DNA from: Alphaproteobacteria bacterium
Lineage (GTDB): Bacteria > Pseudomonadota > Alphaproteobacteria > Micavibrionales > Micavibrionaceae
Reading direction: 5' to 3'
Length of the DNA stretch: 64,000 nucleotides
Assembly (NCBI GenBank): GCA_020445145.1
Contig: JAGRHC010000018.1
Location: 56,691 to 120,690, forward strand
The notes under the pieces were generated by a model that was given only the letters and a program-made list of their open reading frames with translations, had not been told where the DNA came from and did not search any database. A program made the position numbers and the translations under genes. This document shows, piece after piece, positions 18,658 to 28,454 of the stretch; position 1 is the stretch's first letter; each line of letters begins with the position of its first letter.

Positions 18658-19122
18658 TTACCCCGGCCCATCATGGCCGCGGTGAGTGTCAGAAGGCGAC
18701 TTTCCAAAACCAAAAGACGCAAACCAAGCCGCAGTAAATTTAGTAGTCTCGCGTGCAACGGTCTCACTCCAATGAAACACAGACCGCATAAATTGCCCCT
18801 GTAAGCCGTAAAGTCTCTCCAGATCATACCCATAATCAAAAGGATCAACAGGCTCTGCAGGATCGTGACCATAGCCCACACTCATATTATCCAGATTATC
18901 GAGCGCCTCATTGCAGGCCCAGCAAATGAGCTTAAACTCCTCCTCAAGACGAGCGCGCTCCTCTGGGCTTTTATTCGCAGTGCGGTCTGGATGATACTGA
19001 AAAGCAAATATCCGATAGGCGCGCACAATCGCATCACGATCAGAATCGTCAGGAATTCCCAAAATTTCATAGGGGTTGCCATCAAAAGCACCATTCGGCA
19101 GGCGTTCTCTATTCGCCCGCAT
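18658..19122 (-). CDS. J-domain (DnaJ-like) protein
   Basis: Residues 15-75 form a J domain: NPYEILGIPDDSDRDAIVRAYRIFAFQYHPDR carries the essential HPD motif and the following helix KSPEERARLEEEFKLICWACNEALDN. J proteins stimulate the ATPase of DnaK-type chaperones. The remaining 80 residues have no zinc finger or substrate-binding domain and end GHDGPG. With 154 residues it is not DnaJ itself but a specialised co-chaperone. No ribosome-binding site is seen before the ATG. It is a single gene between flhA and an unknown gene. Confidence 0.82.
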   Translation of the reverse strand: MRANRERLPNGAFDGNPYEILGIPDDSDRDAIVRAYRIFAFQYHPDRTANKSPEERARLEEEFKLICWACNEALDNLDNMSVGYGHDPAEPVDPFDYGYDLERLYGLQGQFMRSVFHWSETVARETTKFTAAWFASFGFGKSPSDTHRGHDGPG

Positions 19123-19272
19123 AAAGATGAATATCGATAATCAAAACACCGACCCTTTCCCTGTTGCGCAGTGAATCTCCGTGGGTCTGTATAAGAAAAG
19201 GATGCCCGAAGGGCCATCTGCTCATCAAGGATATTCCGTGCTGCAAAGCAAAAGAAGGAACCGGAAATAGCC

Positions 19273-19974
19273 CTAGGCAAATATATTTTCACCAGGCTCC
19301 ATAGTCAAAATCTTAGGCTGACGGCGCACTTCGGTCGGAGCCGACGCATTTGCGCTTTGCCCCGTAATATCCTGAGACTGTGCCGCAAGATCTGGATTAT
19401 CATTCGCGCAACCATTAAAACTTTGACACAAAAAGCGCTGATAAGAATCTTGATGATTCTCAACAACTTTATTTAAGGCATCAAGCTGGCCCGGATGAGC
19501 TTTCTCCGCATAAACAAGGCCGCGCACAAGGTCCTGCATTTGCTCGGAATGATCCATCGCATCCTGCCCAAAAACCTCTTCAACATAGGCCTGCATTTTC
19601 GCCAGCAACAAAATATCGTCGCGCCCGATATCAAGACGCACACTCGGATCGGAAACAGAAGCTTCGCGCCCCATATCAGAAATCATCACAAGGGCCTCCT
19701 TGCGACCAATCACACCATCCTTAAGCATATCGGAAAACTGGTTGGCTTTTTCCTCTCCCAAAACCGCGCGTGCTTGAGAATGAGTAAAATTAACGCCGCC
19801 ATTTGCAGGAATTTTATCCAGAACACGAAGAACATCGCTGGACTGTGTGCCGGGCTCAGCGATCCGCAAAATAGTTTCGGTAATGCCTTCATGGCTCTCC
19901 TCAGAGACAACCGTCACATCACCAACACCATGAACTTCGTATGAAACAGCCGCTGCGCCACCAGAATAAGACAT
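19273..19974 (-). CDS. hypothetical protein, unknown family
   Basis: I do not recognise this 233-residue protein. It has no signal peptide or membrane helix; the start is secure (GGAGGG seven bases before ATG). The middle is helical and acidic (about residues 45-175), with a THSQARAVLGEEKANQF segment. The C-terminal 50 residues are a low-complexity Gln/Ser/Ala tail after two cysteines (FLCQSFNGC). It lies between flbD and the J-domain gene, in the same direction as both. A 150-base gap without genes separates it from the J-domain gene. Confidence 0.6.
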   Translation of the reverse strand: MSYSGGAAAVSYEVHGVGDVTVVSEESHEGITETILRIAEPGTQSSDVLRVLDKIPANGGVNFTHSQARAVLGEEKANQFSDMLKDGVIGRKEALVMISDMGREASVSDPSVRLDIGRDDILLLAKMQAYVEEVFGQDAMDHSEQMQDLVRGLVYAEKAHPGQLDALNKVVENHQDSYQRFLCQSFNGCANDNPDLAAQSQDITGQSANASAPTEVRRQPKILTMEPGENIFA

Positions 19975-20061
19975 CGTTCACCCTCCAAGTATTTTTATGT
20001 TATATGGAGGCGAGCATACCAAGCCGCAAATTTCTTTGCAAACTTTTATTGGAAAACCCTA

Positions 20062-21432
20062 TCAGCCGCCAGTCGCCGCTGGAACCTCAAGGCCTTCGTC
20101 TTTATACTGGCTAAGCTTGTTCCGTAACGTCCGAATAGAAATGCCAAGAATATTCGCCGCGTGTGTCCGGTTCCCAAGGCAATGGTCCAGCGTGCTCAGG
20201 ATCATATCCCGCTCGACATCGGCAATCGTGCGACCAATAATCGCCTCCACCCCTCCGGGATTTTGCACGCTCGCCGCGCCGTCACTTTTCACCGCAGGAG
20301 CCGGGGCAGTCGCCGCCGTTGGTGCCGCAGACATCGAACTGCTTAAATGAATCGCCCCTGCCTCAATCTCTTCCTCGGTCGATAGCAAAATAGCCCGGTG
20401 CATCGTATTCTCAAGCTCGCGGATATTCCCGCGCCACCCGCAACCCTGAAGCATCGTCGCGGCATCAGCAGATATCTTCTTCTTTGCAACCCCGTTCGCC
20501 TCGGCATATTTATCTGCAAAAAACTGCGCCAGAGCCGGAATATCTGCCGGGCGCTGCCGCAACGAGGGCAGGGCGATATTCACAACATTCAGACGGAAAT
20601 AAAGATCCTCCCGAAAATCGCCCTTGCGGACAGCCTCTTCCATATCGCGGTTCGATGTCGCAATAATCCGCACATCCACCTTCACCGCGTCATTGCTGCC
20701 AACGCGCGTAATCTCACGCTCTTGAATCGCCCGCAGGAATTTGGCCTGCAAGAGCGGGTGCATCTCGGTCACCTCATCAAGCAAAATCGTGCCCGTATGG
20801 GCCTCTTCAAACTTCCCGATCCGCCGCGCAGACGCCCCGGTAAAAGCACCTTTTTCATGCCCGAACAACTCGGACTCCAATAAATTTTCTGGAATCGCCG
20901 CGCAGTTCACGGCAATAAAGGGCCCGTCCTTACGCTTGGACTTCCGGTGAATATACTGGCTCATCACCTCTTTCCCGGTCCCGGACTCTCCCGTAATCAA
21001 AACGGTCGCCTCGGATGGCGCAATCTTGTCCGCCATCGCAACCACGGCCTTCATCGAAGGATCGCTGGCAATCATCGTATTATTTTCTTCCGTCACCGCC
21101 GCAATCACCGCAGCAATCAACTCCGCGTCCGGAGGCAGGGGAACATACTCCTTCGCCCCTTGCTGGATCGCCTTCACCGCCGCCCTTGCATCGGTCCCAA
21201 TCCCACAAGCCACAACAGGAATATGAATACGCTCTTTTTCAAGCTGCTCGATAAAGACGCCGATTTTCTGCTTCACGTCGACCATCGCGAGATCTGCACC
21301 TTTGCCATTCAACAAAGCACCAATCGCCTGATCGGTATCCTCACAATGAATAACCTTTGCCCCGCGCTGCAAAGCAATTTTCCCAGCCTGTGAGATATGT
21401 CCGTCCAGCCTGCCGATAATCATAAGACGCAT
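20062..21432 (-). CDS. flbD: sigma-54-dependent flagellar activator FlbD
   Basis: FlbD activates sigma-54 promoters of rod, ring and hook genes and represses early genes in Caulobacter. The 456-residue protein has an N-terminal receiver-like domain (1-110) without the paired acidic residues, but with an Asp in MVDV. Its AAA+ domain carries TGESGTGKE (Walker A), GAFTGA (sigma-54 contact), ILLDEVTEM (Walker B) and FRLNVV. A Fis-type helix-turn-helix (HAANILGISIRTLRNKL) ends the protein. Three sigma-54 promoters in this window are its likely targets. It follows motA and a small unknown gene. Confidence 0.93.
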   Translation of the reverse strand: MRLMIIGRLDGHISQAGKIALQRGAKVIHCEDTDQAIGALLNGKGADLAMVDVKQKIGVFIEQLEKERIHIPVVACGIGTDARAAVKAIQQGAKEYVPLPPDAELIAAVIAAVTEENNTMIASDPSMKAVVAMADKIAPSEATVLITGESGTGKEVMSQYIHRKSKRKDGPFIAVNCAAIPENLLESELFGHEKGAFTGASARRIGKFEEAHTGTILLDEVTEMHPLLQAKFLRAIQEREITRVGSNDAVKVDVRIIATSNRDMEEAVRKGDFREDLYFRLNVVNIALPSLRQRPADIPALAQFFADKYAEANGVAKKKISADAATMLQGCGWRGNIRELENTMHRAILLSTEEEIEAGAIHLSSSMSAAPTAATAPAPAVKSDGAASVQNPGGVEAIIGRTIADVERDMILSTLDHCLGNRTHAANILGISIRTLRNKLSQYKDEGLEVPAATGG

Positions 21433-21502
21433 AGATAAAAAGCTCCTGTTTTCTAATTATATATCAGTCAAACAGGCAGGAAGAAAGGGGCGGGAAGGGA
21501 AT

Positions 21503-21862
21503 TTAATCGTAACCTTCAGGCTCGAGCTCGTAAAGATACTCAAATGAAGCACGTACCATCCGATCATATTCAACTTTTGAATCTATAATCTTGGTGCTCC
21601 AAGCTAAAATTTTTTCTTGCTCTAACGTTAGTTGACCATCAAACGTCGCGTAAAAAATACCTTGTATTTCACGCACTGATTCAGGCAACACACTGGAAAT
21701 ATTAAGTTCTCGAGAAGGCAAATGGCGACTACGAGCAACGCATTTTGCGCCAACATCTCCGCCGGCTTTATCCATCGCATCAAGCAACCTGCCAAAAGGG
21801 TTTGCAAGATTATCCATGTCCGCAGCGGCTACAACATAAGTATAAGTATCTTTTAAACTCAT
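21503..21862 (-). CDS. hypothetical small protein between motA and flbD
   Basis: This 119-residue protein is of unknown family. ATG at 21862 follows GATGGAG; upstream in-frame codons give an implausible hydrophobic extension that overlaps motA. It has no membrane helix. The sequence includes MDNLANPFGRLLDAMDKAGG, a VAR-SRHLPSRELN stretch, and an acidic C-terminus (YLYELEPEGYD). The gene is AT-rich compared with motA and flbD, which flank it on the same strand, so it may be a late insertion in the fliF-flbD operon or a small accessory gene. Confidence 0.55.
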   Translation of the reverse strand: MSLKDTYTYVVAAADMDNLANPFGRLLDAMDKAGGDVGAKCVARSRHLPSRELNISSVLPESVREIQGIFYATFDGQLTLEQEKILAWSTKIIDSKVEYDRMVRASFEYLYELEPEGYD

Positions 21863-21926
21863 TACTCCATCGTACAAATAGAGTTTTATGTATATATAAT
21901 AGCCTAAAGCAAAACGAGAAAAACTG

Positions 21927-22787
21927 TCAATCAAAATACCGGATACGCATCGACGGCGGTAACTCGCTATTGAGGAGCATTTCAAGGTTCCGTGGGTTTT
22001 CCTGAGATACGATCGAAAGGGCCGTCTTCATGATCAACGTCTTGGTCAAAATCTCATCCATCGAATTTTTCTCAAGTTTTGAACCAAGTGGCGCAAGAAT
22101 AACCGTCCCCAAAATAGCGCCATAAAAGGTCGTGAGCAACGCAACCGCCATCGCCGGCCCGATGGTTTCCGGGTTTTCAAGGTCTGCCAGCATCTGCACC
22201 AGACCAACCAGCGTCCCGATCAGTCCCATCGCCGGTGCAATCTCCGACCCGCGCTTCATAATCCCCGCAGAGCGCAAATGCCGCTCGGCCTGCGCTTCCA
22301 TATCATGCTTCAAAATCCGCTCGATCGTCTCCGGCGGATACCCGTCAACCACAAGCCGGACAGCCTGTGAGAGGAACGGCTCTTTCGCCGTCTCTTTCTC
22401 AATCGCTGCCAGTGCCAGAATCCCTTTCTTGCGCGCCACCACGGCAATATCCATCAAACTCAAAGCCAGTTTCGAACTATGACGCACCGGACGAAACAAC
22501 GAGCGCGCTACAATCCTCCCGGCATTCGTAAGTTCGCTGGGCGTATGCGAGATACTGGTCGCCGCCATCGTCCCGAACAAAACAATCATCAGCGAAGGAA
22601 CATTAAAAAAGTTCGCATTGCTTTGCCCCAAGGCAATCGCCCCGGCAATCAACCCAAAGGAAAAGAATATCCCAAGAATAGAGGCATAATCAGGCCTGAG
22701 AACCGGGGCAGGGACCTTGATATCAGGAACAGGTTCACCCGTATCCTGCATTCCTTCCTGACCTTCTAGTTGTGCACTCTCAGCCAT
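21927..22787 (-). CDS. motA: flagellar motor stator protein MotA
   Basis: MotA is the membrane subunit that, with MotB, forms the proton channel driving rotor turning. The 286-residue protein has four membrane helices; MotA hallmarks are VARKKGILALAAIE in the cytoplasmic loop, KRGSEIAPAMGLIGTLVGLVQML (helix 3 with the conserved Pro), and AVALLTTFYGAILG (helix 4). An extra hydrophilic N-terminus of about 30 residues precedes helix 1. It is the only motA in the window, while two MotB-like genes lie 27 kb away. It starts eight bases after the fliN stop. Confidence 0.93.
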   Translation of the reverse strand: MAESAQLEGQEGMQDTGEPVPDIKVPAPVLRPDYASILGIFFSFGLIAGAIALGQSNANFFNVPSLMIVLFGTMAATSISHTPSELTNAGRIVARSLFRPVRHSSKLALSLMDIAVVARKKGILALAAIEKETAKEPFLSQAVRLVVDGYPPETIERILKHDMEAQAERHLRSAGIMKRGSEIAPAMGLIGTLVGLVQMLADLENPETIGPAMAVALLTTFYGAILGTVILAPLGSKLEKNSMDEILTKTLIMKTALSIVSQENPRNLEMLLNSELPPSMRIRYFD

Positions 22788-22795
22788 TGATAATA

Positions 22796-23209
22796 CTAAC
22801 CGCGATCCGATTTAACAATTTCCGTCATGGTAATGCCGAGCTTGTCTTCGACCACCACAACCTCACCCCGGGCAACCAGACGATTATTCACGTAAATATC
22901 GATCGCCTCGCCAACTTTCCGGTCCAGTTCCACAACCGCGCCCCGTCCAAGCTTCAAAAGCTGGCTGACCTGCATCGTCGAGCGACCGAGCACAGCAGAA
23001 ATTTGCACCGGAATTTCATAAATCGCCGTAACGTCAGAGGCCATCGGCTCACCAACGGCAAAATCCTTCCCGTTATCTTTTTTGATACCGGGATCTTCCT
23101 GAATTTCACTAAGGCCCATAGCGTTTCCGCCACCCTTACTGCTATTGCCGCCTTCATCGAACATGCTGTCGATGTCGTCTTGGCTTGTGCCTTCACTATC
23201 GTCGCTCAT
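22796..23209 (-). CDS. fliN: flagellar motor switch protein FliN
   Basis: FliN belongs to the rotor C-ring switch complex with FliG and FliM. The C-terminal 75 residues are a SpoA (surface presentation of antigens) domain: IPVQISAVLGRSTMQVSQLLKLGRGAVVELDRKVGE, then VNNRLVARGEVVVVEDKLGI. The N-terminus is a flexible acidic extension (SQDDIDSMFDEGGNSS) often seen in alphaproteobacteria. ATG follows GGAGG. It is in the fliF-fliG-fliH-fliN-motA operon. Confidence 0.95.
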   Translation of the reverse strand: MSDDSEGTSQDDIDSMFDEGGNSSKGGGNAMGLSEIQEDPGIKKDNGKDFAVGEPMASDVTAIYEIPVQISAVLGRSTMQVSQLLKLGRGAVVELDRKVGEAIDIYVNNRLVARGEVVVVEDKLGITMTEIVKSDRG

Positions 23210-23292
23210 CGCGCGCCTCCGGATGTATGTTTGTCGTTATTATCGCTGTCATGCGCCCCGCGAAAGCAGGACAGGAAATGAAACTGCAAAAA

Positions 23293-23949
23293 TCATTCCA
23301 CATCATGACCGTTTCTGCCTGCTGCGGCAAGAGTCTCCTCAAGAATACTGAAAATTTTTGCTGCGATAGCTTCGGTATCGTACAAAACCCCGCCGTCACT
23401 CCAGAACATTTTGCAAGCCCCGGGTGCAAGCCCTGCATCAGCCTGAAACGTAATGTTCTTATGCGCCCCGCCTGACGGAAGCTTGGCAACGCACGCCTGC
23501 ATAGTCGGAAGCGCATCAGCTGAAACTTGAACCGTAAGACTGTCACTTTTTTCATGGGCCCGAAGAGCCTCACCCAATACTTTTTCAACCTCTTCATTCC
23601 CGCGCGCAAGAATGACTTCCGGTACGATTTTTTGCAAAGCACATAAAGTCAGTTGAACAGCCTCGCGCTCATAAACGCTTTTCCGCTCATCTTCTGCAGC
23701 AAACATCAGGCCCGCAGTCTGTTCAAGCTTCTGCATCAAAAGCAGCATCTTCTGAGAAAAACCAGCCTCGCTTTCTGCAAAGCCCGCCTTTTTTCCATCG
23801 GCAAAACTTCTCGCCTTCGCATTCTCAAGATCAATCGCAGTATACTCTAGCGGCGGAGGAGGGGGCTCATCCTTCGCTTTCAGGTCGGCGTCATCATCGA
23901 ACATATTTTTGTCGAAAAAAAACGGCTGTCCTTTCCCATCGCGTGCCAT
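23293..23949 (-). CDS. fliH: flagellar export/assembly protein FliH
   Basis: FliH is the negative regulator and stator of the FliI ATPase, linking it to FliN. The 218-residue protein has an acidic Pro-rich start, a helical central part (ENAKARSFADGKKAGFAES with GxxxG-like spacing, then QKMLLLMQKLEQ), and a C-terminal domain of the V-ATPase E-subunit type ending with DTEAIAAKIFSILEETLA. Identification is by architecture and by location between fliG and fliN. The stop of fliG lies one base before its ATG. An 83-base gap separates it from fliN. Confidence 0.85.
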   Translation of the reverse strand: MARDGKGQPFFFDKNMFDDDADLKAKDEPPPPPLEYTAIDLENAKARSFADGKKAGFAESEAGFSQKMLLLMQKLEQTAGLMFAAEDERKSVYEREAVQLTLCALQKIVPEVILARGNEEVEKVLGEALRAHEKSDSLTVQVSADALPTMQACVAKLPSGGAHKNITFQADAGLAPGACKMFWSDGGVLYDTEAIAAKIFSILEETLAAAGRNGHDVE

Positions 23950-23950
23950 A

Positions 23951-24976
23951 TCAGTAAATCATCTCGTCTTCTTCACTACCACCGGAGATCACAATCTCAC
24001 CGCGTGCTTCAAGGTCCTTGGCGACATTGACGATAAATTGCTGGGCTTCCTCGACATCCTTGAGGCGAATTGGTCCCATCGCCGCCATATCCTCTTTCAT
24101 AATCTTGGCCGCCCGCTCGGACATATTCGAGAAAAACAGCTCGCGCATAGACTCTGTAGCCCCCTTAAGGGAAATAGGCAGCTTTTCCTTATCGACAGCC
24201 CGGATCAAGGTCTGTACAGAAACCGGATCAAGCCCGCCCAGATCTTCAAATGTAAACATCAGGCTACGAATTTTCTCCGCAGACTCAGGAGAGGATTTTT
24301 CCAACTCCTCCATAAATTTCGATTCAACAGAACGGTCCATATTGTTGAAAATATCGGCAACCAGCTCATGGCTATCCCGGCGCGCTGTTTTGGCAAGGTT
24401 CGACATGAACTCCTTACGGAGGGTCTTCTCAACTTCCTCAAGAATTTCTTTCTGCACAGCTTCCATACGAAGCATACGGTGAATAACCTCGAGCGAAAAC
24501 CCGTCGGGCAGGAGGGCCAGAACGCGCGCCGCATGATCTGTATTAATTTTCGAAAGAACAACAGCCACAGTCTGCGGGTATTCCTTCTGCAAGAACGAGG
24601 CAAGAATTTCCTCATTCACATTCCCGAGCTTCTCCCACATCGTACGACCGGCAGGACCGCGGATTTCCTCCATGATCTGCTCAACCTTGTCGCCGGCGAG
24701 TCCAGCCTTGACGAGCAGCCGCTCCGTACTGTCCTGCGAGCCGACCAAAGCATTGGTCGAACTCATTTGCTCCACAAACTCGACAAAGAGCTTTTCAACC
24801 ACATTCGGGCTGACTTTCCCGAGCGAAGCAATCGTCTGGGAAACCTCAAGAATTTCCTCATCATCCATATGTGTGAAGATCTTGGCTGCCTGATCCTCGC
24901 CCAAAGAGAGCATAAGAATTGCGGCCTTCTCCTGCCCGGTCAGTGATCTGTAATCATCACGTATGCGCATGCTCAA
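23951..24976 (-). CDS. fliG: flagellar motor switch protein FliG
   Basis: FliG is the rotor protein that contacts the stator and transmits torque. The 341-residue product has the three armadillo-like domains: [23 protein letters not shown] at the start, the middle domain with the EHPQ-equivalent region reading [14 protein letters not shown], and the C-terminal torque domain with [27 protein letters not shown] and [25 protein letters not shown]. All key segments are present. It is second in the fliF operon, four bases after fliF. Confidence 0.97.
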   Translation of the reverse strand: MSMRIRDDYRSLTGQEKAAILMLSLGEDQAAKIFTHMDDEEILEVSQTIASLGKVSPNVVEKLFVEFVEQMSSTNALVGSQDSTERLLVKAGLAGDKVEQIMEEIRGPAGRTMWEKLGNVNEEILASFLQKEYPQTVAVVLSKINTDHAARVLALLPDGFSLEVIHRMLRMEAVQKEILEEVEKTLRKEFMSNLAKTARRDSHELVADIFNNMDRSVESKFMEELEKSSPESAEKIRSLMFTFEDLGGLDPVSVQTLIRAVDKEKLPISLKGATESMRELFFSNMSERAAKIMKEDMAAMGPIRLKDVEEAQQFIVNVAKDLEARGEIVISGGSEEDEMIY

Positions 24977-24980
24977 CGCC

Positions 24981-26630
24981 CTAGCCTTCCTGCGTCATCC
25001 AGCTTCGAATAACGGAAACGGTCTCCGTGGGATAGTTCTCAACAATCTCTTCAACCTTCTTCACGGTCGAAGCCTTAACCTTACCCTCAACCCCGGCAAT
25101 ATTCACCATGGATTCCTCAACAATATGCCCCGCGCTCATCTCGTCAGGACCATGCTCCATCCCCGGAGCCGCCAAGGCAGGGGCCGACGGCTGTGCCATC
25201 AAAAGGTCTGCGTCTGGATAATCCGGACGCTTGGAAATTTCCATCGTCATAATTTTGTTGACCATAGGCTGCAACACAAGCAAGGCAATCAGGGCAATCA
25301 TAGCAACAACCGTGATAACCTCCGCGGCATTCACAAGATCGCTTTTCTCAAACCCGAGCAGGAAACGCTCATCAACCATCTCACCGCCTGTATCAATCTG
25401 TGCAAACTGAAGATTGGCAACTTCGAGCGTATCACCACGCCCCTCATCGATACCGGCAGCCGTGCGGATCAGGGAGGATATCTGATCCATCTCTTCCTGA
25501 CTGCGAGCCTGATATGTCTCATTCCCGTCAGCATCCGCAGAATAACTGCCGTCAATCAGAACAGAAATAGAAAGCCTTTGAATTTCACCAACTTCGCGAA
25601 CGGTATTGCGCAAAGTTTTACTGATCTCGTAGTTATTCACTTCCTCTGTTTTGTTTCCTTCAGAAGCCGGGGCCTTATCCAGCAGCAAATCTGAATTTCC
25701 GCCGGGAAGATTATTCGCAACGGAGACATCGCTCGATTGTGAATCGCGCTCGGTGTTTTTTTCCTCCGTCACCTGAGATGAACGCAAGACCTGACCTTCC
25801 GGATCATAGAGCTCTTCATTCGTGCTAATTCGGTCGAAATTCATTTCCGCCGTGACGATAGCTTTAACTTTACCGTACCCCACAATCCGGCTGACCTGCT
25901 CCTCAATTTTATTAGAAAGGCGATTTTCATAGTCGCGCCGACGCTCTTCAGTCTTCATCGACATCACATCCGCAGACTCGTCCTCAGCCTTGGCAAGCAA
26001 GTTCCCATTGCTGTCAATCACAGCAACATTCGCTGCCTTTAGATTCGGAACAGCCGAGGCAACCAGCGACTGAATAGAAAGGATTTGTTGATGCTCGATT
26101 TGCGCGCCGGGACGAACACCAAGGAATACACTGGCCGTGGACTCGTTGCTTTCATGGCTGAATAGCTGTCGCTCAGGCAAAACAATATGTACGCGGGCGC
26201 TGCGAATGCTGTCGAGAGAACTGATCGTGCGGGATAGCTCACCTTCAAGCGCGCGGACCTGATTGATATTTTGTACAAAGTTCGTTGTACCAAAGCCGGA
26301 CTGCTTGTCAAAAATTTCATAGCCCATAGAACCGCCATTGGGCAGACCTTCAGCGGCAAGCAACATACGCGCACGTCCAACTTCGTTACCGGAAACCATG
26401 ATCCGGGCACCATCGGAGGAAATTTCATAGGGAATACCGCTTTCCTCAAGCTTCCCCGCAATCGAGGCCGAGTCATTCGTGGAAAGATCGCTATACAACA
26501 ATTTCATTTCCGGCGTCACAATACGCATGGAAATAAAAACAAAAAACATCAAAAGCCCCAGCACAATCGCGCCCATAATCCCGAGACGGACTGGGCCTAG
26601 CTGTTGCAATGTAACAAGAAAGCTGTTCAC
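24981..26630 (-). CDS. fliF: flagellar MS-ring protein FliF
   Basis: FliF forms the MS ring in the inner membrane, the base on which the flagellum is built. The 549-residue protein has membrane helices near residues 18-38 and about 440-460. The YscJ/FliF ring-building motifs between them include [26 protein letters not shown] and [33 protein letters not shown], followed by the SVLVD-like segment [10 protein letters not shown]. The C-terminal tail binds FliG. It is the first gene of the fliF-fliG-fliH-fliN-motA operon. Upstream, a TATAAT sequence on the minus strand at about 26700-26705 could be a -10 element. Confidence 0.97.
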   Translation of the reverse strand: MNSFLVTLQQLGPVRLGIMGAIVLGLLMFFVFISMRIVTPEMKLLYSDLSTNDSASIAGKLEESGIPYEISSDGARIMVSGNEVGRARMLLAAEGLPNGGSMGYEIFDKQSGFGTTNFVQNINQVRALEGELSRTISSLDSIRSARVHIVLPERQLFSHESNESTASVFLGVRPGAQIEHQQILSIQSLVASAVPNLKAANVAVIDSNGNLLAKAEDESADVMSMKTEERRRDYENRLSNKIEEQVSRIVGYGKVKAIVTAEMNFDRISTNEELYDPEGQVLRSSQVTEEKNTERDSQSSDVSVANNLPGGNSDLLLDKAPASEGNKTEEVNNYEISKTLRNTVREVGEIQRLSISVLIDGSYSADADGNETYQARSQEEMDQISSLIRTAAGIDEGRGDTLEVANLQFAQIDTGGEMVDERFLLGFEKSDLVNAAEVITVVAMIALIALLVLQPMVNKIMTMEISKRPDYPDADLLMAQPSAPALAAPGMEHGPDEMSAGHIVEESMVNIAGVEGKVKASTVKKVEEIVENYPTETVSVIRSWMTQEG

Positions 26631-27101
26631 TTGTCTGGCGGACCTCGTTTAAGTTTTAAGCCGAAACCCTGCGGGAAGGCGGCAGGGCGACATTACCATT
26701 ATAGCAGCAACAACACCGGAAGGCGAGGCCCTGTTTAGAAAATCCGGGCCTCACGAAATCAGATATATACCCTAAAATACTTGAGTTTTCCAATGCTTGC
26801 AAATATCAATCATCAATGTAGGTGGATTTTATTGGTATGGTGCGATTTGACGGAAAAACGCGCGTGTCCGAGTTGTTAGGTATGTGCTGTAGTGGGTGGC
26901 ATATTTACTTGAAGTAAACGGAATCAGTACTTGATTTATTTTAAGAAAATACGCATGAGCATACTTGTGTTTTCCTGTGACTATTTCACCGTTTTGCTTG
27001 ACTTTTGCACTTGATTGAGTTACTCTGATACTAGGGTAGTATGTCTAAATTGTACCTTTTATGCAGTTTTAGGCATTAGTGTAAAAAAGTTAGGGAGTAT
27101 C
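26631..27101. other. 470-base intergenic region between fliF and the FlaG-like gene
   Basis: No gene is supported here. It holds the divergent promoters of fliF (minus) and the FlaG-like gene (plus). GAGGCCC at 26725-26731 pairs with GGGCCTC at 26746-26752, a perfect seven-base stem that would lie in the fliF leader or upstream region. A TATAAT lies on the minus strand near 26700-26705. The plus-strand half is AT-rich. I found no CtrA or sigma-54 site meeting consensus. Confidence 0.5.
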
Positions 27102-27683
27102 ATGGTTGATACCGTGAGTTCAGTTGTAGGAAGCGTCCCGTCTCTGCGCGTTAGTGCGGAGCAGGCGAGTACTGCACGCTCGCTGAGCGCAAACCCGGCG
27201 CGGGTGCAGGAGGTTACTTCTGTCTCGCCGGAGTCGCCGCAGGCCCCTTACATCAGCCCCTATATTTCACTGGATTATAATTACGACAAGGCTGTGGTTC
27301 AAATCCGAGACTCGGAGACGGGGGATGTCGTTGATCAATTCCCGACCGAAAGCCGCCTCGCAGAACAACAGCGCGCACAGGCCGTCGCAGAGCAGACCCG
27401 CCAGCGCCTCCGTCAGACCGATAAGAATACGCAACAGCAAGCCGCCTCGGCGACAAGTTACAAGTCGCTCAAGGCAAACAACAACAACGACAGTGCCTCC
27501 GCAAGCGGCCTGAAGCCGATCGTAACGCAGGCCAAGGCAAGCGACATCGTAAGCGTCCAGGAGGCAACATCTGCCCCTGCCGCCAACAGCGCCCCGCCAG
27601 CGCACATCGCCGCCGCCGCCCTGTCTGCCGGAGCAAGCACATCAGGCGCCGGAAGAGGGAGCGTCAGCAGCCTCCTGGCTTAA
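27102..27683 (+). CDS. FlaG-like protein
   Basis: The 193-residue protein has a short central domain, PYISLDYNYDKAVVQIRDSETGDVVDQFPTE, matching the FlaG pattern in which a hydrophobic strand is followed by D-x-E-T-G-x-V-x-x-(F/I)P. FlaG proteins affect filament length and flagellin behaviour. On both sides are low-complexity Ala/Ser/Gln-rich regions, giving a protein larger than typical FlaG (about 120). ATG follows GGGAG. It lies upstream of the flagellin/flbT/flaF region, which supports the call. A clear terminator follows. Confidence 0.65.
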   Translation: MVDTVSSVVGSVPSLRVSAEQASTARSLSANPARVQEVTSVSPESPQAPYISPYISLDYNYDKAVVQIRDSETGDVVDQFPTESRLAEQQRAQAVAEQTRQRLRQTDKNTQQQAASATSYKSLKANNNNDSASASGLKPIVTQAKASDIVSVQEATSAPAANSAPPAHIAAAALSAGASTSGAGRGSVSSLLA

Positions 27684-27711
27684 ACTCACGTAAGGATATC
27701 AGACCACCTCG

Positions 27712-27732
27712 CGGCCAGATGGCCGTTTTTTT
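27712..27732 (+). terminator. intrinsic terminator behind the FlaG-like gene
   Basis: CGGCC-AGAT-GGCCG followed by seven T, 29 bases after the stop codon. This is a textbook intrinsic terminator on the plus strand. Confidence 0.85.
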
Positions 27733-27818
27733 ATGGCGAAATCACTGGCATCGATATAATTTTAAAGAGCGGCAAGAAAATAAAGCGGCCGTAAACCACA
27801 TCATATGCGATAGATAAG

Positions 27819-28406
27819 ATGAAACATCAAAGGACCTGCCTGATTTTCCTGTCCGCTATCATGTGCGCCGGCAGCTCCGCCGCTTACAGCGCGCCTGTCA
27901 TAACTGCAACTGAGCAAGGCGAGAAGAGTTTGCGCACGACGTTCACGCCAAACGATCAGGGGATCTATGAGGCAGACGACATAATATCAACGGATGCACG
28001 CATTGATATCGGGCTTGATCAGACGCCTGTGAAAATAGAGTGGCGGGAAGTTTATCAGGGGGCGGTCGGAGACGAGGGGCCTTGGTATAATGTGCCGGGG
28101 GCACAGCAAACGACAAATTGGGCGGAAATAGAGGCGCACAAGGACTTCAGTTTTGAACAATATCAGCAAAGGCAAGCACAGCAGAAACCCGCAATAACAT
28201 GGCCGGAAAACTTTGATTGCGAGGGTGCAGGAATAGAAAATGATCCTGAAACATGCACCAGATGGAAAAACATCTACGCAAGGTGTCCCCCGGTCAAGGA
28301 GGATGGCACCTGCTATACATACCGTTCGGAAATACAGCTTCGTATCCAGTACGATGGATCAAGCCCGTTCGAAATGCTCGTAATAAAATTTCCCGGAGGA
28401 TGCTAG
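27819..28406 (+). CDS. hypothetical secreted protein
   Basis: I do not recognise this 195-residue protein. It has a Sec signal peptide (MKHQRTCLIFLSAIMCAGSSAAYSA) and a mature region with six cysteines, most in the last third (FDCEGAG, ETCTR, ARCPP, GTCYTYR, the final GGC), suggesting a disulfide-bonded periplasmic or secreted domain. Aromatic and acidic residues are frequent. It is a monocistronic plus-strand gene with terminators on both sides, between the FlaG-like gene and flaF. Confidence 0.6.
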   Translation: MKHQRTCLIFLSAIMCAGSSAAYSAPVITATEQGEKSLRTTFTPNDQGIYEADDIISTDARIDIGLDQTPVKIEWREVYQGAVGDEGPWYNVPGAQQTTNWAEIEAHKDFSFEQYQQRQAQQKPAITWPENFDCEGAGIENDPETCTRWKNIYARCPPVKEDGTCYTYRSEIQLRIQYDGSSPFEMLVIKFPGGC

Positions 28407-28422
28407 AAACACGCAGGGGAGA

Positions 28423-28446
28423 TTGGCCTCAGGGGGGCCGGTTTTT
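28423..28446 (+). terminator. probable intrinsic terminator
   Basis: TTGGCC-TCAGGGG-GGCCGG followed by TTTTT, 17 bases after the stop of the secreted-protein gene. The stem has four GC pairs plus two wobble pairs. Confidence 0.55.
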
Positions 28447-28454
28447 GAAAAGAA

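Noticed and set aside
23250..23275. A REP-like GCCCCGCGAAAGCAGG sequence between fliN and fliH
   Set aside because: It is a single imperfect copy. I see no other copy in the window, so a repeat family cannot be supported.
26890..26912. A TGGCATATTTACTTG stretch upstream of the FlaG-like gene as a sigma-54 promoter
   Set aside because: The -12 GC is missing and the spacing is one base off; it does not compare with the three accepted sites.
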